Position numbers and translations under genes: made by a program. A DNA stretch of 64,000 nucleotides from Macrolepiota albuminosa (Eukaryota > Basidiomycota > Agaricomycetes > Agaricales > Agaricaceae): the NCBI GenBank assembly GCA_027475525.1, contig JAMWFC010000028.1, forward strand, positions 1,042,831 to 1,106,830, written 5' to 3'. Position 1 is the first letter of the stretch. Every line of letters starts with the position of its first letter. Below are positions 34,900-45,083 of this stretch, piece after piece. The notes under the pieces are model-generated. The model was not told the DNA's origin. It made no database searches and was given only the letters and a program-made list of their open reading frames with translations.

Positions 34900-35970
34900 T
34901 AAAAAAGAATCGAGGTCGTGGAAGGGGGAATCTGACCGTGCAAGAACAGCGTTACATGATGGGAGAGTTGCAAACCCTTGCCAACCAAACCTGCCATCAC
35001 AAAACTTTATACATAATTCGTCCACGTTTTCTTCCTCTCCAATCGGTTCACTGGAATATCACCTTTGACAGTGCTTTTGATCGCTGTGATGTACTCATAA
35101 CCGAGGAGATCCAAAGGATTTCTCACTGCCCTGACAATGAAGTATTGATCTCCGAGTCGCACGCAATTCATGTGAGTACTCACCCTCGAAATAGCTCGAG
35201 TGAACGTGTCTAGAAGGCAAGGAAGAATATTCCTCCCATTGACGGCTCCACACTGTATCGTAATCAGTAGGTGACATCCACTTGCACTCGATATACCCAT
35301 ACCGCTGGTAGGTGAGCCAGTGACATTGCAAGGATGGAAATTATTGTCACTGATTTAGAACAGCCCACCTTTTCGGTAAGTGCAAACACTATTGTGATCT
35401 ACTTCTCTGTGTTGTCTTTCACAAATGGCGCATCAGCAATGTCAGCAGTGGTGTGTTGCTAATACCGTACCTCATGGTTCTCTCAGCCTGATCTGACATG
35501 ATGCTCTTCAATCGACAAAATGGTACTATTTTTCCCATCTATGGCTCCAATGAATACCCGTCAGGTCCATAATCAAAACAGAGTCGTCTTCCAGAAACTC
35601 CGAGTCTAGATTCCGCAAGTCCCTTGCAATTGTCTTACAAACTTTCCATTCGACTGCATGTATCAACCATGCGCCTTATGAGAGGAATGGATAATTCTAT
35701 TCAACGTCAACATACCGATTACTATATCTCTGGTCGACGCTCCTGTCCATGCCGATGACCGGTTTCCAATTACGTTAGCAGAATATCCTGGTGATTTGGA
35801 AGTGCTCTGAGTTTATCCCAGCAACTCATGAAATCCACGATGGGTTGCTCGAAACTTTGTGCGCTACTTGTTTCGTCTTGCCCTCTTATTGCACTTCGTA
35901 GCCAACGATGCTCCCAATGGCTGACTAATCCTGCGTACTGGCTAAGACCGCCGGAATGCATGAAACTTAG
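34900..35970 (-). other. possible multi-exon gene, unresolved
   Basis: Several minus-strand pieces look coding. They are 35770-35961 (begins MHSGGLSQYAGLVSHWEH, contains VDFMSCWDKLRALPN), ~35580-35680 (EWKVCKTIARDLRNLDSEF, DDSVLIMDL), ~35210-35330 (YIECKWMSPTDYDTVW) and ~35050-35160 (RLGDQYFIVRAVRNPLDLLG). Plausible 45-60-nt introns can be drawn between the first two (around 35770 and 35700), but I could not connect all pieces without a stop. It could be a real gene, or a pseudogene. No family is recognised. Confidence 0.3.
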
Positions 35971-36147
35971 CTAAAACGTCGAGTTCATGTTCCTGATTGA
36001 AATCAAAGTGTCACTTGGACCCGAACGTGTCAGGCTATAAGGTTCTCGAAACCCTCAATCCAAGTAAACTCTCCCGCAATGTTACCGCTATATATGAAGC
36101 ATTTGACCATAGAAAGCCCCAATTCCCGTCATCAAGTGTAATTCCCA

Positions 36148-37863
36148 ATGGAATTGAGCGACGAGGTCCTCGCATATAAGCTCGCTACCACGGCAGCTGC
36201 TGTAAATCACAACGTCCTCCTCCATTCACAGATCCAGCGAGCGAAGACTCTCTTATCCAATGCGGAACATAGCCTTTCAGAACTAGATGAGGCACTTAAA
36301 ACCCTTGCTGCGAGACGAGATGCCCACAAAGACCTAATACGCAAATATCGCATAGCACTTGCACCTCACAAACGTCTTGCTCCTGAACTCCTTTCCGAGA
36401 TCTTCCTTCATTGTATCCCTACCACATCACCCTACTCCACACTCGATATCCCGCCCAAAGTGACTGCTGCACCTTGGGTATTGGGTCAAGTATGCGCTGG
36501 GTGGAGAGCCATCTCTCGTGCTGATCCGCGGCTCTGGGGTCTAACGAAAATTAGTATCTATGACAGACTGCCTCGCAATCTCGCACATGCTTGCGAGCTT
36601 CTTCCTCCTGTAGCCAGACTCTCGGTCACTTTCAGCGGTCCCGCGGCTTTAGTCACAGTGGCCCTCGTCCCTTACCTCCGGCGCATTCAGGATCTAACCC
36701 TACGAATGCCAATCTCTGGATACGATCAATTTTTTCAAAATGTATCTCCCAGTCATTTCGTGGCGCTGCAGTCGGTAGATTTCAGCATTATTAATGGAGC
36801 CTCTGAGGATACAGCCCTGAGATGGGAACGTTCAGGCGGAGTTTTCAGCCTGGCAAGTAGGCTCCGACAGGTGAAGATAGAGACAGCTGGAGGATTTCCT
36901 ATTCAGATGCTTGGGCTCCCTTCGGAAAATATCACTTCGTTGGATATCAGCGGTATTAAGGACCTTGATGCTCAAACGGTCATCTGCATCTTACGAGATT
37001 GCCCTTGGCTTGAGAGTCTGGATGCTACCTTCTCACCATATGATGCAGATTCCTTTGGGAGAACTCTGTGTCTCCCATGTCTTCAATCTCTCCGCGTTCG
37101 TCACCATTTCCCTTCTTCTTTCCAATATTCGAGTATTTGGGACAATCTTTCGTCCCTCAATCTGTTCTCCGTTCTCGATCTTGACAGCTGCACACTTTTC
37201 ATCATACTGAAGCGCAGTGTGAATCTCGTAGAGCTACATTGTCATTGTCCAAGAGGGGGTACAATGACACCACTTAATTTGCCTCTGCCCAGCTTGCGAA
37301 AACTGTCTCTGACAAACGTTGTTGACACTTGGCTTTTTGATTCACTTATCGTTCCTTCACTCCAGGAGTTGCTCATCTGCTCAACTCAAAGTCCCCTCAA
37401 CCCAATCGCCGTCCGTGATCTGCTCGTTCGATCCGGCGCCAGGCTGTTGGTATTCTGGTTTCAGTCGACACATCCACAACAACCAACGTCACCTCATGGC
37501 TTCCGCGATCTCCTTGACGCCATTCCGTCTGCCCTGCATGTTGAAGACACACACTCCCTTCTCAATGAGACACTCCTGAGGGATATTGGTTCTGGCGCTC
37601 TTTTGCCACATCTGGAATTTCTCCGCTGCTGGCCTGAGACGCAGGAGGCGTTTTTGGACATGGCAGAAGCACGCGTGCGTTCATCAGAGACGTCGCAGCC
37701 ATTTAGAACTTTGCAGCAGGCATTTGGCGTCTCGCAAATCGGGGTTCGCGTTCCTCATCTCACTCCGGAGTCGCATCTACGTTTAGGAAGGTTGACGATG
37801 AGAGATGGCCCGAGTTTCTCACTCTACCCAAGGTCGTCATCTATATACGAATACTCAGACTGA
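36148..37863 (+). CDS. F-box protein with N-terminal coiled coil and LRR-like C-terminus (571 aa)
   Basis: This is a single-exon gene. Residues ~25-75 are a heptad-patterned helix (IQRAKTLLSNAEHSLSELDE). It is followed by the F-box core LAPELLSEIFLHCIP at ~78-92 and WVLGQVCAGWRAISRADPRL, the layout of the very large agaricomycete F-box family. The rest carries irregular leucine-rich segments (LTSLDISGIKDLD-like, LPSLRKLSLTNVVD, LVPSLQELLI-like) that probably form the substrate-binding solenoid. It is likely an SCF ubiquitin-ligase adaptor; the target is unknown. It is unrelated in sequence to the three ten-exon F-box paralogues. The ATG at 36148 is the first in the frame, 60 bp after a stop-rich leader. 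Confidence 0.85.
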   Translation: MELSDEVLAYKLATTAAAVNHNVLLHSQIQRAKTLLSNAEHSLSELDEALKTLAARRDAHKDLIRKYRIALAPHKRLAPELLSEIFLHCIPTTSPYSTLDIPPKVTAAPWVLGQVCAGWRAISRADPRLWGLTKISIYDRLPRNLAHACELLPPVARLSVTFSGPAALVTVALVPYLRRIQDLTLRMPISGYDQFFQNVSPSHFVALQSVDFSIINGASEDTALRWERSGGVFSLASRLRQVKIETAGGFPIQMLGLPSENITSLDISGIKDLDAQTVICILRDCPWLESLDATFSPYDADSFGRTLCLPCLQSLRVRHHFPSSFQYSSIWDNLSSLNLFSVLDLDSCTLFIILKRSVNLVELHCHCPRGGTMTPLNLPLPSLRKLSLTNVVDTWLFDSLIVPSLQELLICSTQSPLNPIAVRDLLVRSGARLLVFWFQSTHPQQPTSPHGFRDLLDAIPSALHVEDTHSLLNETLLRDIGSGALLPHLEFLRCWPETQEAFLDMAEARVRSSETSQPFRTLQQAFGVSQIGVRVPHLTPESHLRLGRLTMRDGPSFSLYPRSSSIYEYSD

Positions 37864-39009
37864 TGGCTGTATACTCAAAGCGATGTGTACAAATACTATG
37901 CCTCGAAGTATCTTTTGCGATACTCAATTCATGAGATATTCAGGTTCAAGACCTTTCAGCACGATGAGAGCACTCTCACTGTAACGTTCCAGAGTTTTGT
38001 TATGCAAGTTTCTGCAAGGCAGCAAATAGTTAAGATTTTTCAATAAGTGCTCTACACAAGGGTACGAAGCGTTGAAGGCCCTTGGGATGTCATCAAGAGT
38101 GCAAAAAATAGTACTATCAACCAAAAAGTGAAAGTTGCAACTCACCGGCAGTATTCTGCTGCAAGCCCGCAGGCTACACAGTGGATCTACTGCAGGTTGC
38201 GATCGTGACACGTAGATGAATGTTCAGGACAAGGTTATCAAGGCAGTAGTTTGAGTACATAAAGGTAAGCATATCGATACAGAAGGTAACCTCATTGAAG
38301 AAATGGAAAAGCTGCCACAGAGATGAAACTGATTTTACACCGGTTCGAGAGGGATCAAGATAGAAATGTTCCAGTGGTAGAAAGAGAACGAGATGACAGT
38401 ATGCTTCCGAAGATGTTAGGCAGCGGACAAGCCGCGAGACTATCCATCTGTGAAACCAGTGCCACATCACTCAAACAAAAGGTCCGAAGGTACCGCAATG
38501 CGGTCCCGGAGAAGAGACTACACGCCCTTGTGGACAATAGAGTAAAGATAGCGGAACTCGAGGAAAATGAGTGCTACGACCCCTGGAACAAGAGGTCAAC
38601 GTGGTAATTGACGTTTTTCCTTCTCATCTTGAGTTTCTACAGGCAAGTGGAGAACCCGCGGTGCATGAGCGTACTTACACGCAGGGTCGTGGAGGAAGAG
38701 GAAGAAACCGCTGATCCCTTGGTGTCTAGAAAACTGAAAAAAGAATCGTCCATCAGTATCGTTACGATAAGAGTGTAAAATGCACAAGTAGTATTTAGCC
38801 ATCAAACGTAATCTTATCTGTCCTCCCCGTTTCACAGTTTTCCAGACGATCTAAATTATCTATAGTATCTTGAATGGGTCTATACTATCGTAAATGGGTT
38901 GACTAGACTTGTATGTGGGGGTCATGTCACAACAGAAGGTAAAACGAGTCAGTATGTCAAACCTATTTATTTGGAGTAACAAAGCTCTTGGAGACATCTT
39001 ATCCACATC
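37864..39009. other. intergenic, weak coding hints on the minus strand
   Basis: Between the F-box/LRR gene and the dioxygenase gene, minus-strand frames at 37924-38211 (ends LERYSESALIVLKGLEPEYL) and 38174-38470 may be exons of a small gene. I find splice-like sites, for example GTGAGTTGC near 38148, but no complete model. Nothing else is seen. Confidence 0.3.
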
Positions 39010-40216
39010 ATGTCCAGTAACGACCCACATACTGATGCAGGTGGCGAATGGCACGTAGTCAATCACAGCAAACGAGGTCACGGCGCGAGTCGTGGCCGAG
39101 GCCATCATCTTCCTACGTCGTTCAGTGGAAGAGCCGTTCGTCAGCGGACAGCGCCTCGTGGTCCACATCCACCGTCTCCTGGACCTATATTCGGTGTGGG
39201 TGACTCTTTGGGCGCTGGAGACTCGTATTTAGTTGCGGATGTTCTGCCGCAAGATCTTGCAGATGGTGTCTTCGAGAAGATGAGGACGGAGGTTAAGTGG
39301 AATGTCATGCATCATCGAGGTATGAGATTCCTGTGACTCCTGACGGAACAGAACTTAGGGATGGGATCTTCAATAGGAGGCGAAGTGCCTAGACTTGTTG
39401 CAGTAGAAGGTGAAGTTGCACAAGATGGCAGGTATGAATAGCCTTTGTTACTAAGCTAACAACCTCTGAGAAGATTATAGTTTTCCACTCTACCGTCACC
39501 CTGCTGATGAATCACCTCCCCTCTCTCCGTTCTCACCCAGTGTAGCGAAAATCCGTGACCATGTCCAGAAGGTACGTATACTAATTGGATTGCAACGAGC
39601 GTCACGCTTGCAACTTGAACGGTGTTAGGTATTAAACCACCCCGTTAACCACGTCCTTATCCAACATTACCGCTCTGGAAAAGACTACATTTCCGAACAT
39701 TCAGATAAGACGATAGACGTCGTACGTGGATCTAACATTGTGAATGTCAGCATTGGCGCACAGCGTGTCATGAATCTCCGGGAAAAGGGACCTCCAAGAA
39801 ACGGAGCTTCACCGCCGGAAGAAGAGAAGGCTCCTCGAGCATCGCAACGCATTCCACTCCCACACAACTCAATGTTTGTCATGGGACCTGAGACGAACAA
39901 GAAGTGGGTACACGGGATCAATCATGACAATCGCGCATTGAAGTCCAAATCTCCTGCTGAGCTGTTCAACAATGGTGAACGTATTAGCCTAACGTTCCGG
40001 TATATCGGAACCTTCTTGACGGCGGATGAAAGCAAGATTTTTGGGCAGGGTGCGAAAGGAAAGAAGAGGGAGACGGCGCGACCTGTTGTTCTTGGGGGAA
40101 AGGAGGGTGGAGCGCTTATTCGTGCGTTTGGAGAGGAGAATCATAGGAATGATTTCGACTGGGACAAGAACTACGGAAGAGGATTCGATGTCTTGCATTT
40201 CAATGTGCACGATTGA
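39010..40216 (+). CDS. AlkB-like 2-oxoglutarate/Fe(II) dioxygenase
   Basis: The predicted product is 353 aa. Four exons are inferred: 39010-39319, 39359-39431, 39481-39571 and 39629-40216. The introns are 39, 49 and 57 nt, and the frame is continuous. The jelly-roll core shows LIQHYRSGKDYISEHSDKTI, in which H182 and D184 are the HxD iron ligands. The distal histidine is H253 in WVHGINHD. ISLTFRYIGTF carries the arginine expected to bind 2-oxoglutarate. The N-terminal ~60 residues are Gly/Arg/His-rich and low complexity. Fungal proteins of this type are annotated as AlkB-like and may act on alkylated nucleic acids; the actual substrate is unknown. The first intron (39 nt) is unusually short, so a nearby alternative acceptor should be considered. 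Confidence 0.82.
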
Positions 40217-41059
40217 CGGCGCAGTACTGGTACGGCATTTTTCATGCTGAAACTTGTTCATTACTCATGTGAATTCCGTTCACTCAGATATATTCCGGGC
40301 TAGCTAACCTTCTTGATGCATGTCTATCATTGGGTATTCCGAGTATACCTTTGTGCTTCAAAGTGACCGACCGATTACTGCAAGCGTGACATCATGTTGA
40401 TCCTTTGCATTTGATCCTTCAACAAGTCTATCTAAATAACTTGAATATTCAAATGCTCATATGATAATTCACAAGGGCATGAAGACGGCTTCTGCGCGCA
40501 AATTTGTAAGGCATTAATCAACCCTGGCGGAGCCATCACGAAGCACGCGCATGATGAACTATATCCAAAAAAAGCCAAACCAAACGTTAGGTGGGTTCAA
40601 CGGCGGAAGTACTCCTCAGCTCGAGGCGCACCATCACCGTTTTCGTGCAAAACGTTGCTCCCAGACATCACCTACACTCGCTTAAGCTTGTTATCTTCTT
40701 TGCTTCTGGAACACCGCGTCGGGGAAGATCGCCCGTCAAGTGGGGTTAGGGTTACTTAAATGGTAAGTCTCTTTCTACCTGCCCCATATGGACATGGTTG
40801 AAATCCAGGAACGACCACTGTCTGGGAAAGCGATGCTGCCTGGCGTTTTGGCTCCCACCGCCATCAGTTTGCCTATTTTTCCCCAGAGGCAGGAACACGA
40901 GGCTAATTCGTCATTCACGAGGCCAGCGCGTTCATCTCCTGTGCTCATCTCTTCGACGCCGTCTTCTGTCTCCTACCTTGACTATTGAAAAAAAATTCAA
41001 AACAAATAACGCGTCACATTTCTAACGACACCTTTCCTGTTCTTCTCGTGACACGAGCA
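40217..41059. other. intergenic region, promoter of the membrane-protein gene
   Basis: Short open frames (40788-40988 and overlapping ones) are probably 5' leader. CT-rich tracts precede the ATG at 41060. No further feature is recognised. Confidence 0.4.
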
Positions 41060-44000
41060 ATGAACTTTTATTCACGAACATCACGACAGTCGACTCCCGA
41101 CCTGCCTCAAGGGAGCTCATCGAGCCCCGGAGGCTCCCCTACCGGCCAGGGAGAGCTCTCAGAACAACCTTCCTCGTCGCGTCGTAGGACGTCCAAAGAT
41201 TCGGAGGGCTATCCGTCATGGCTTCCGGGAAGACCGCTACCACCTGCTCCGGCATCCACTTTTCACTCATTAGTGGGCCCCACTGGTGATATTCCTCCGT
41301 TCGTGGGAGGCCGCAGGGCCACTCCACGCTCCGTGCGCATCGTCAGTCTGCAGGACCCTCGACGCGAACCTACTGAGCAAAATCGAGTCGCCAATGGTAA
41401 TAGCAGGTGGTCTAAAGCTACTGACCCATCGGTTCCGGCCACTGTGCCTCCCTCGGGCGCACCTCGCTCACAACAGCCCAGGTTTCGCACGAGAACCGCA
41501 AACTTGGGTCTGTTACGAAATCCAACGCTCAAATCACATCTCTATTTCTATCTTTATCCACTTCTTATCTTTGCCCACATTCCTCTACAAACATTTTTTG
41601 ACTTCAATGCCGTGTTCATATTGATTCAGTGAGTCGACTTCTCCTGTAAAACTGAACTTCAAGAGATGCTGATTGTGTGATCCTAGGGTTTCAAAGTTTC
41701 CTAACCCCCAGGCTCCCGGTGTGCCAGGCTCCGGAAGAAACTGGGCTCTCGCTGCTACTGCGTACATCGCATGCTGGCTCGTTTGGATCTTTGTGGTCTT
41801 TGTTATATATGAGCTTATCTACTCTTTCATTCGTCGATGGCGCGTTAGTAAGTATATCTTCCTCGTATTCAAAGAGTATCCAAGTCATATACTCATTGTC
41901 CAGAACGTCCTCTCATGATCCCAATCTACCTTTCATCTTCGAGTTTTAACTTGGTTGCGATAACATCATACACCAACTTTTGCTTCTTGCAGCACCTCCG
42001 ATTCTCTGCCTTCGTAGGCGAATATGGCAGTATCCGCGACGGGCTCGCCGAGTCTTTCTGGTTCTATTCACAAAACCTTCCTACTGTTGCTTTACTCCTC
42101 CCGCGTGCGGGACTGGCACTGGCACTACTTTTGTCCTTCTCGACGCCTCAAGCAGGCGAAGTTTCGCTCATCGATGCGGGCATCCATCTCCGAGACTCGA
42201 CATTCTTCCGCACTACGGATGGAACTCTAACGAACTATGCCCATGGAATCCTGATTGCCAATGCTGCTTGGACAGCCTGGCGCGTACTCGTTTTAATTAC
42301 TAGCTGGTAAGGAAAAATGCATGCCTCCTATCAAGAGGTCTTGACAAGGTTAATGTTCACTTGCCCAATTAGGATCGGATTATGGATCGTCAGTGGACAA
42401 GGTTGTGCAGGGCTCTGTGGGCCTCGCTATCGTTGGGAGGAAGAGGATGCGGAAAAGAGGCGGTCGTATTATAGCGACGACGTTTCTCTGGATGACGCTA
42501 TTCCCTGGAGCTGGCGCGAATGTACCTGCAAGCGAATTCGGGACGCATACGATTTCTGTCTTATTGTCCGCCCATCGTCCTGGAATCGCAAAGAGACTAC
42601 AGAAGCGACGGCATTAGGTGCTAATGGCGATAGCGAAATGTCCGATGGCGTGGAGCAGGTTCTGGCGGCTATAGGCTTACCTTCGGTTCCTCCTCCCGCA
42701 CGTCGGGGAGCCCTGTCCGGTGACCTGTTCGAGGGCCCACAGAATGAAAGCTCGGCACCTCCGATAGACGTCTCGGAAGTCATTCCACAAGTCGCCAAGC
42801 GTTCGTCGAAGGACAAACAGATTGCTGGTCCACCTACATCCCTGACGTCCCTGCCATATCCCTTTACCGCCGCCGGTGCGTCTGTGTCGTCCTCAGACAA
42901 GGTTGCGTTCCCACCGTCACCCGGGCCCAGTGGAAGCAAGAAGACTGAAAGCCGCCGCGGTGGAACTGGAAGTCGAAGTGGTACCAGCGCCGAAGATGAA
43001 GAGGATGATGACGAAGAGGACGACGACGAGGACAATGAAGACGATGACGATGACGACGATGACGACGATGAGGAGGAGGAGGAGGAGGAGGAAGAGAGTG
43101 AAGAGCCTTCTTCAGGCAGAGGCTCTGAGTCCATGTCAAGTCTTGGGCAACATGTAGTCTCTCGCTATCCTTTCCAATACCGACGTCCCGGACGGGGCAA
43201 CAGCATTTCATCGGGTGCGGCTTCTCACCAATCGCCCACCTCGCACTCTCGTTCGATGCGATCAAGGGCTTCACGGGGCACTCAGTCCACTGGATATCAT
43301 GAATCGTCGGACTCGCACTCACCGCGATCACAGTATTCAACTTCGGACGCCGCGATCAGCAGTAACGGCGGAATTCCTATGCCTCCCAGACATCCAAAGC
43401 AAGGGAAAAAGCGAAGAAGACAAAGAGCTGGAACAGTACCCGCTGTTGCGCCAGTGTCACCGCCGTTGATTGTTTTCCCGACAAGTCGTCCTAGGACCCA
43501 CACACGGGTCGATTCACTTGGCGTCGTGTCGGATGGACGCCATAGTTTATCGGATGATGTAGGATCTGAGGAGTTGCACGAGGCAGCGGAAAGAGAAGAC
43601 CTCGTAGGCCTTCTGTCGAGCCCGGCTACATCTCTAAGGAACCGCGGGAGCACGATATCTCAGAACCATCTGCATGGATCACGGTCTAACTCAAACTCGA
43701 GGTCGAATTCTCATGCTTCGTCGTCGCAGTCGCGTTCACGGGTTCCGTCGTTCTCAGTTTCACTGCGAACTCGAGCACAATCATTGATGCAAAATATCGG
43801 TGCGGCTTCCCAATCGTCACTTGAGCTCGTCCAGACTGCTATACGTTCGCGCGCTAACTCTTCCATGGCTCGACTGGAGGAAGATTCGTATTACTCTGAT
43901 GGGCGTACGCATTCGAGGTCAGGGAGTGGATCGGTCAGTGCGAATGAGAATTATACATTTGGCCAGCCCATGAGGATGCACTTGCCGGTCCGTGAGCAGG

Positions 44001-44437
44001 AGCGTGTGGAAGAGGAACCGGTTACTCCGGAGTCAGAGTCAGAGCCTCAGACACATACCTCACTCCACCGTTCCATCTCTATTATTTCCTTTCCTGGTCC
44101 TCACCAGCCGGCATACTCTTCAGCTCAGACCTCAATGCAATCTCAACGGCATCCAAGTCCCGACCTGGAACCAGTCTCCATCTCACCAGAAGCAAACTCC
44201 GTGAATTCAGGACCGTCGAGTCCGGTTGAAATTCCTCGAAGCCCGATTCACAAAACAGGCCATCCTACGGATTCAGTGACAAGTAGCCTACCAGATATCA
44301 GTACCGCGCCTGAATCGTTTGTTACAGCACCTGCGACGATAGAGGGCATGACAGAATCAAGTGGCCGCACGATCTCAAGTTGGGGTGACCTCTCGCGCAT
44401 GGTAGACCGCCCGGATGCAGCGTGGCGTCCCGCATAA
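41060..44437 (+). CDS. multi-pass membrane protein with long acidic, Ser-rich tail (1065 aa)
   Basis: Four exons (41060-41628, 41687-41847, 41904-42306 and 42373-44437) join without a break. The N-terminal ~150 residues are Ser/Pro/Arg-rich. About four hydrophobic segments follow (YLYPLLIFAHIPLQTFF, IACWLVWIFVVFVIYELIY, VALLLPRAGLALALLLSF, HGILIANAAWTAWRVLVLI). The last ~680 residues are cytosolic-looking: a Cys-containing stretch (GQGCAGLCGPRY, ECTCKR), a run of ~38 almost pure Asp/Glu residues encoded at ~42990-43100, then Ser/Arg/Pro-rich sequence. I do not recognise the family. Within exon 3 a 39-nt stretch (41953-41991, GTTGCG to TTGCAG) could be spliced out in frame. Confidence 0.75.
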
Positions 44438-45083
44438 ATGAATCATGCCTCCTTCATCTGGGTCATATTCACGACCCTTGACATGAATTTTTCGGTTTTC
44501 AAATTTGTATTTGTTCGGTTGGCCCGCATGGTTACCCTTCCGGGTCTTCCGTTATGTTATTCCTATTCTCCGTCCGTGCGACATATCTCTCCTCCCTCTT
44601 GATGCTATTTACCAATTAATAGATCTCCTATTATTACTCCATAGTATTTCTTATTTCATATGTAGTTGATCCCGTGTTACCTATCTTCATGCGCAATCTA
44701 TCGTCTTCCACATGATTCACGAACTTCGCAGTATATAATGATTCCGATCTATCCGCCTAAAGTACAACACAATATACAAGGACCGTCTTTTTTTGTTCAA
44801 GTCAAATTACATGGTGTTCAAGTTCAAGGGCCTTGATAACGACCAAAGGATCAAGAACATCTATTCCACATCTTTGCCGAACTCAACATCTCGCCGGAAA
44901 CCACTGAAAATTCGGAACTATACGTGTCACTTTGGATGGAGTGCTATTCCTTAGCGGATCGAGGCTTCGATTGGTGAAAAATAGATCAGAAATAACGAAC
45001 TTTGATTGCATAGCATATATAGCGAAGCTACAAACAAGCAATTTCCAAACAGCAAACTACACAGACATTTCAAAACATTGAGT
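44438..45083. other. intergenic between convergent genes
   Basis: The membrane-protein gene (+) and the Argonaute gene (-) converge here, so this holds two 3' ends. There are AT-rich stretches, a T run near 44790 and no open frame of note. Confidence 0.5.

Noticed and set aside
40788..40988. Small upstream protein before the membrane-protein gene
   Set aside because: No conserved features and overlapping frames; more likely 5' leader.
42469..43134. Minus-strand frame with poly-serine
   Set aside because: It is the antisense of the acidic Asp/Glu tract of the membrane-protein gene.
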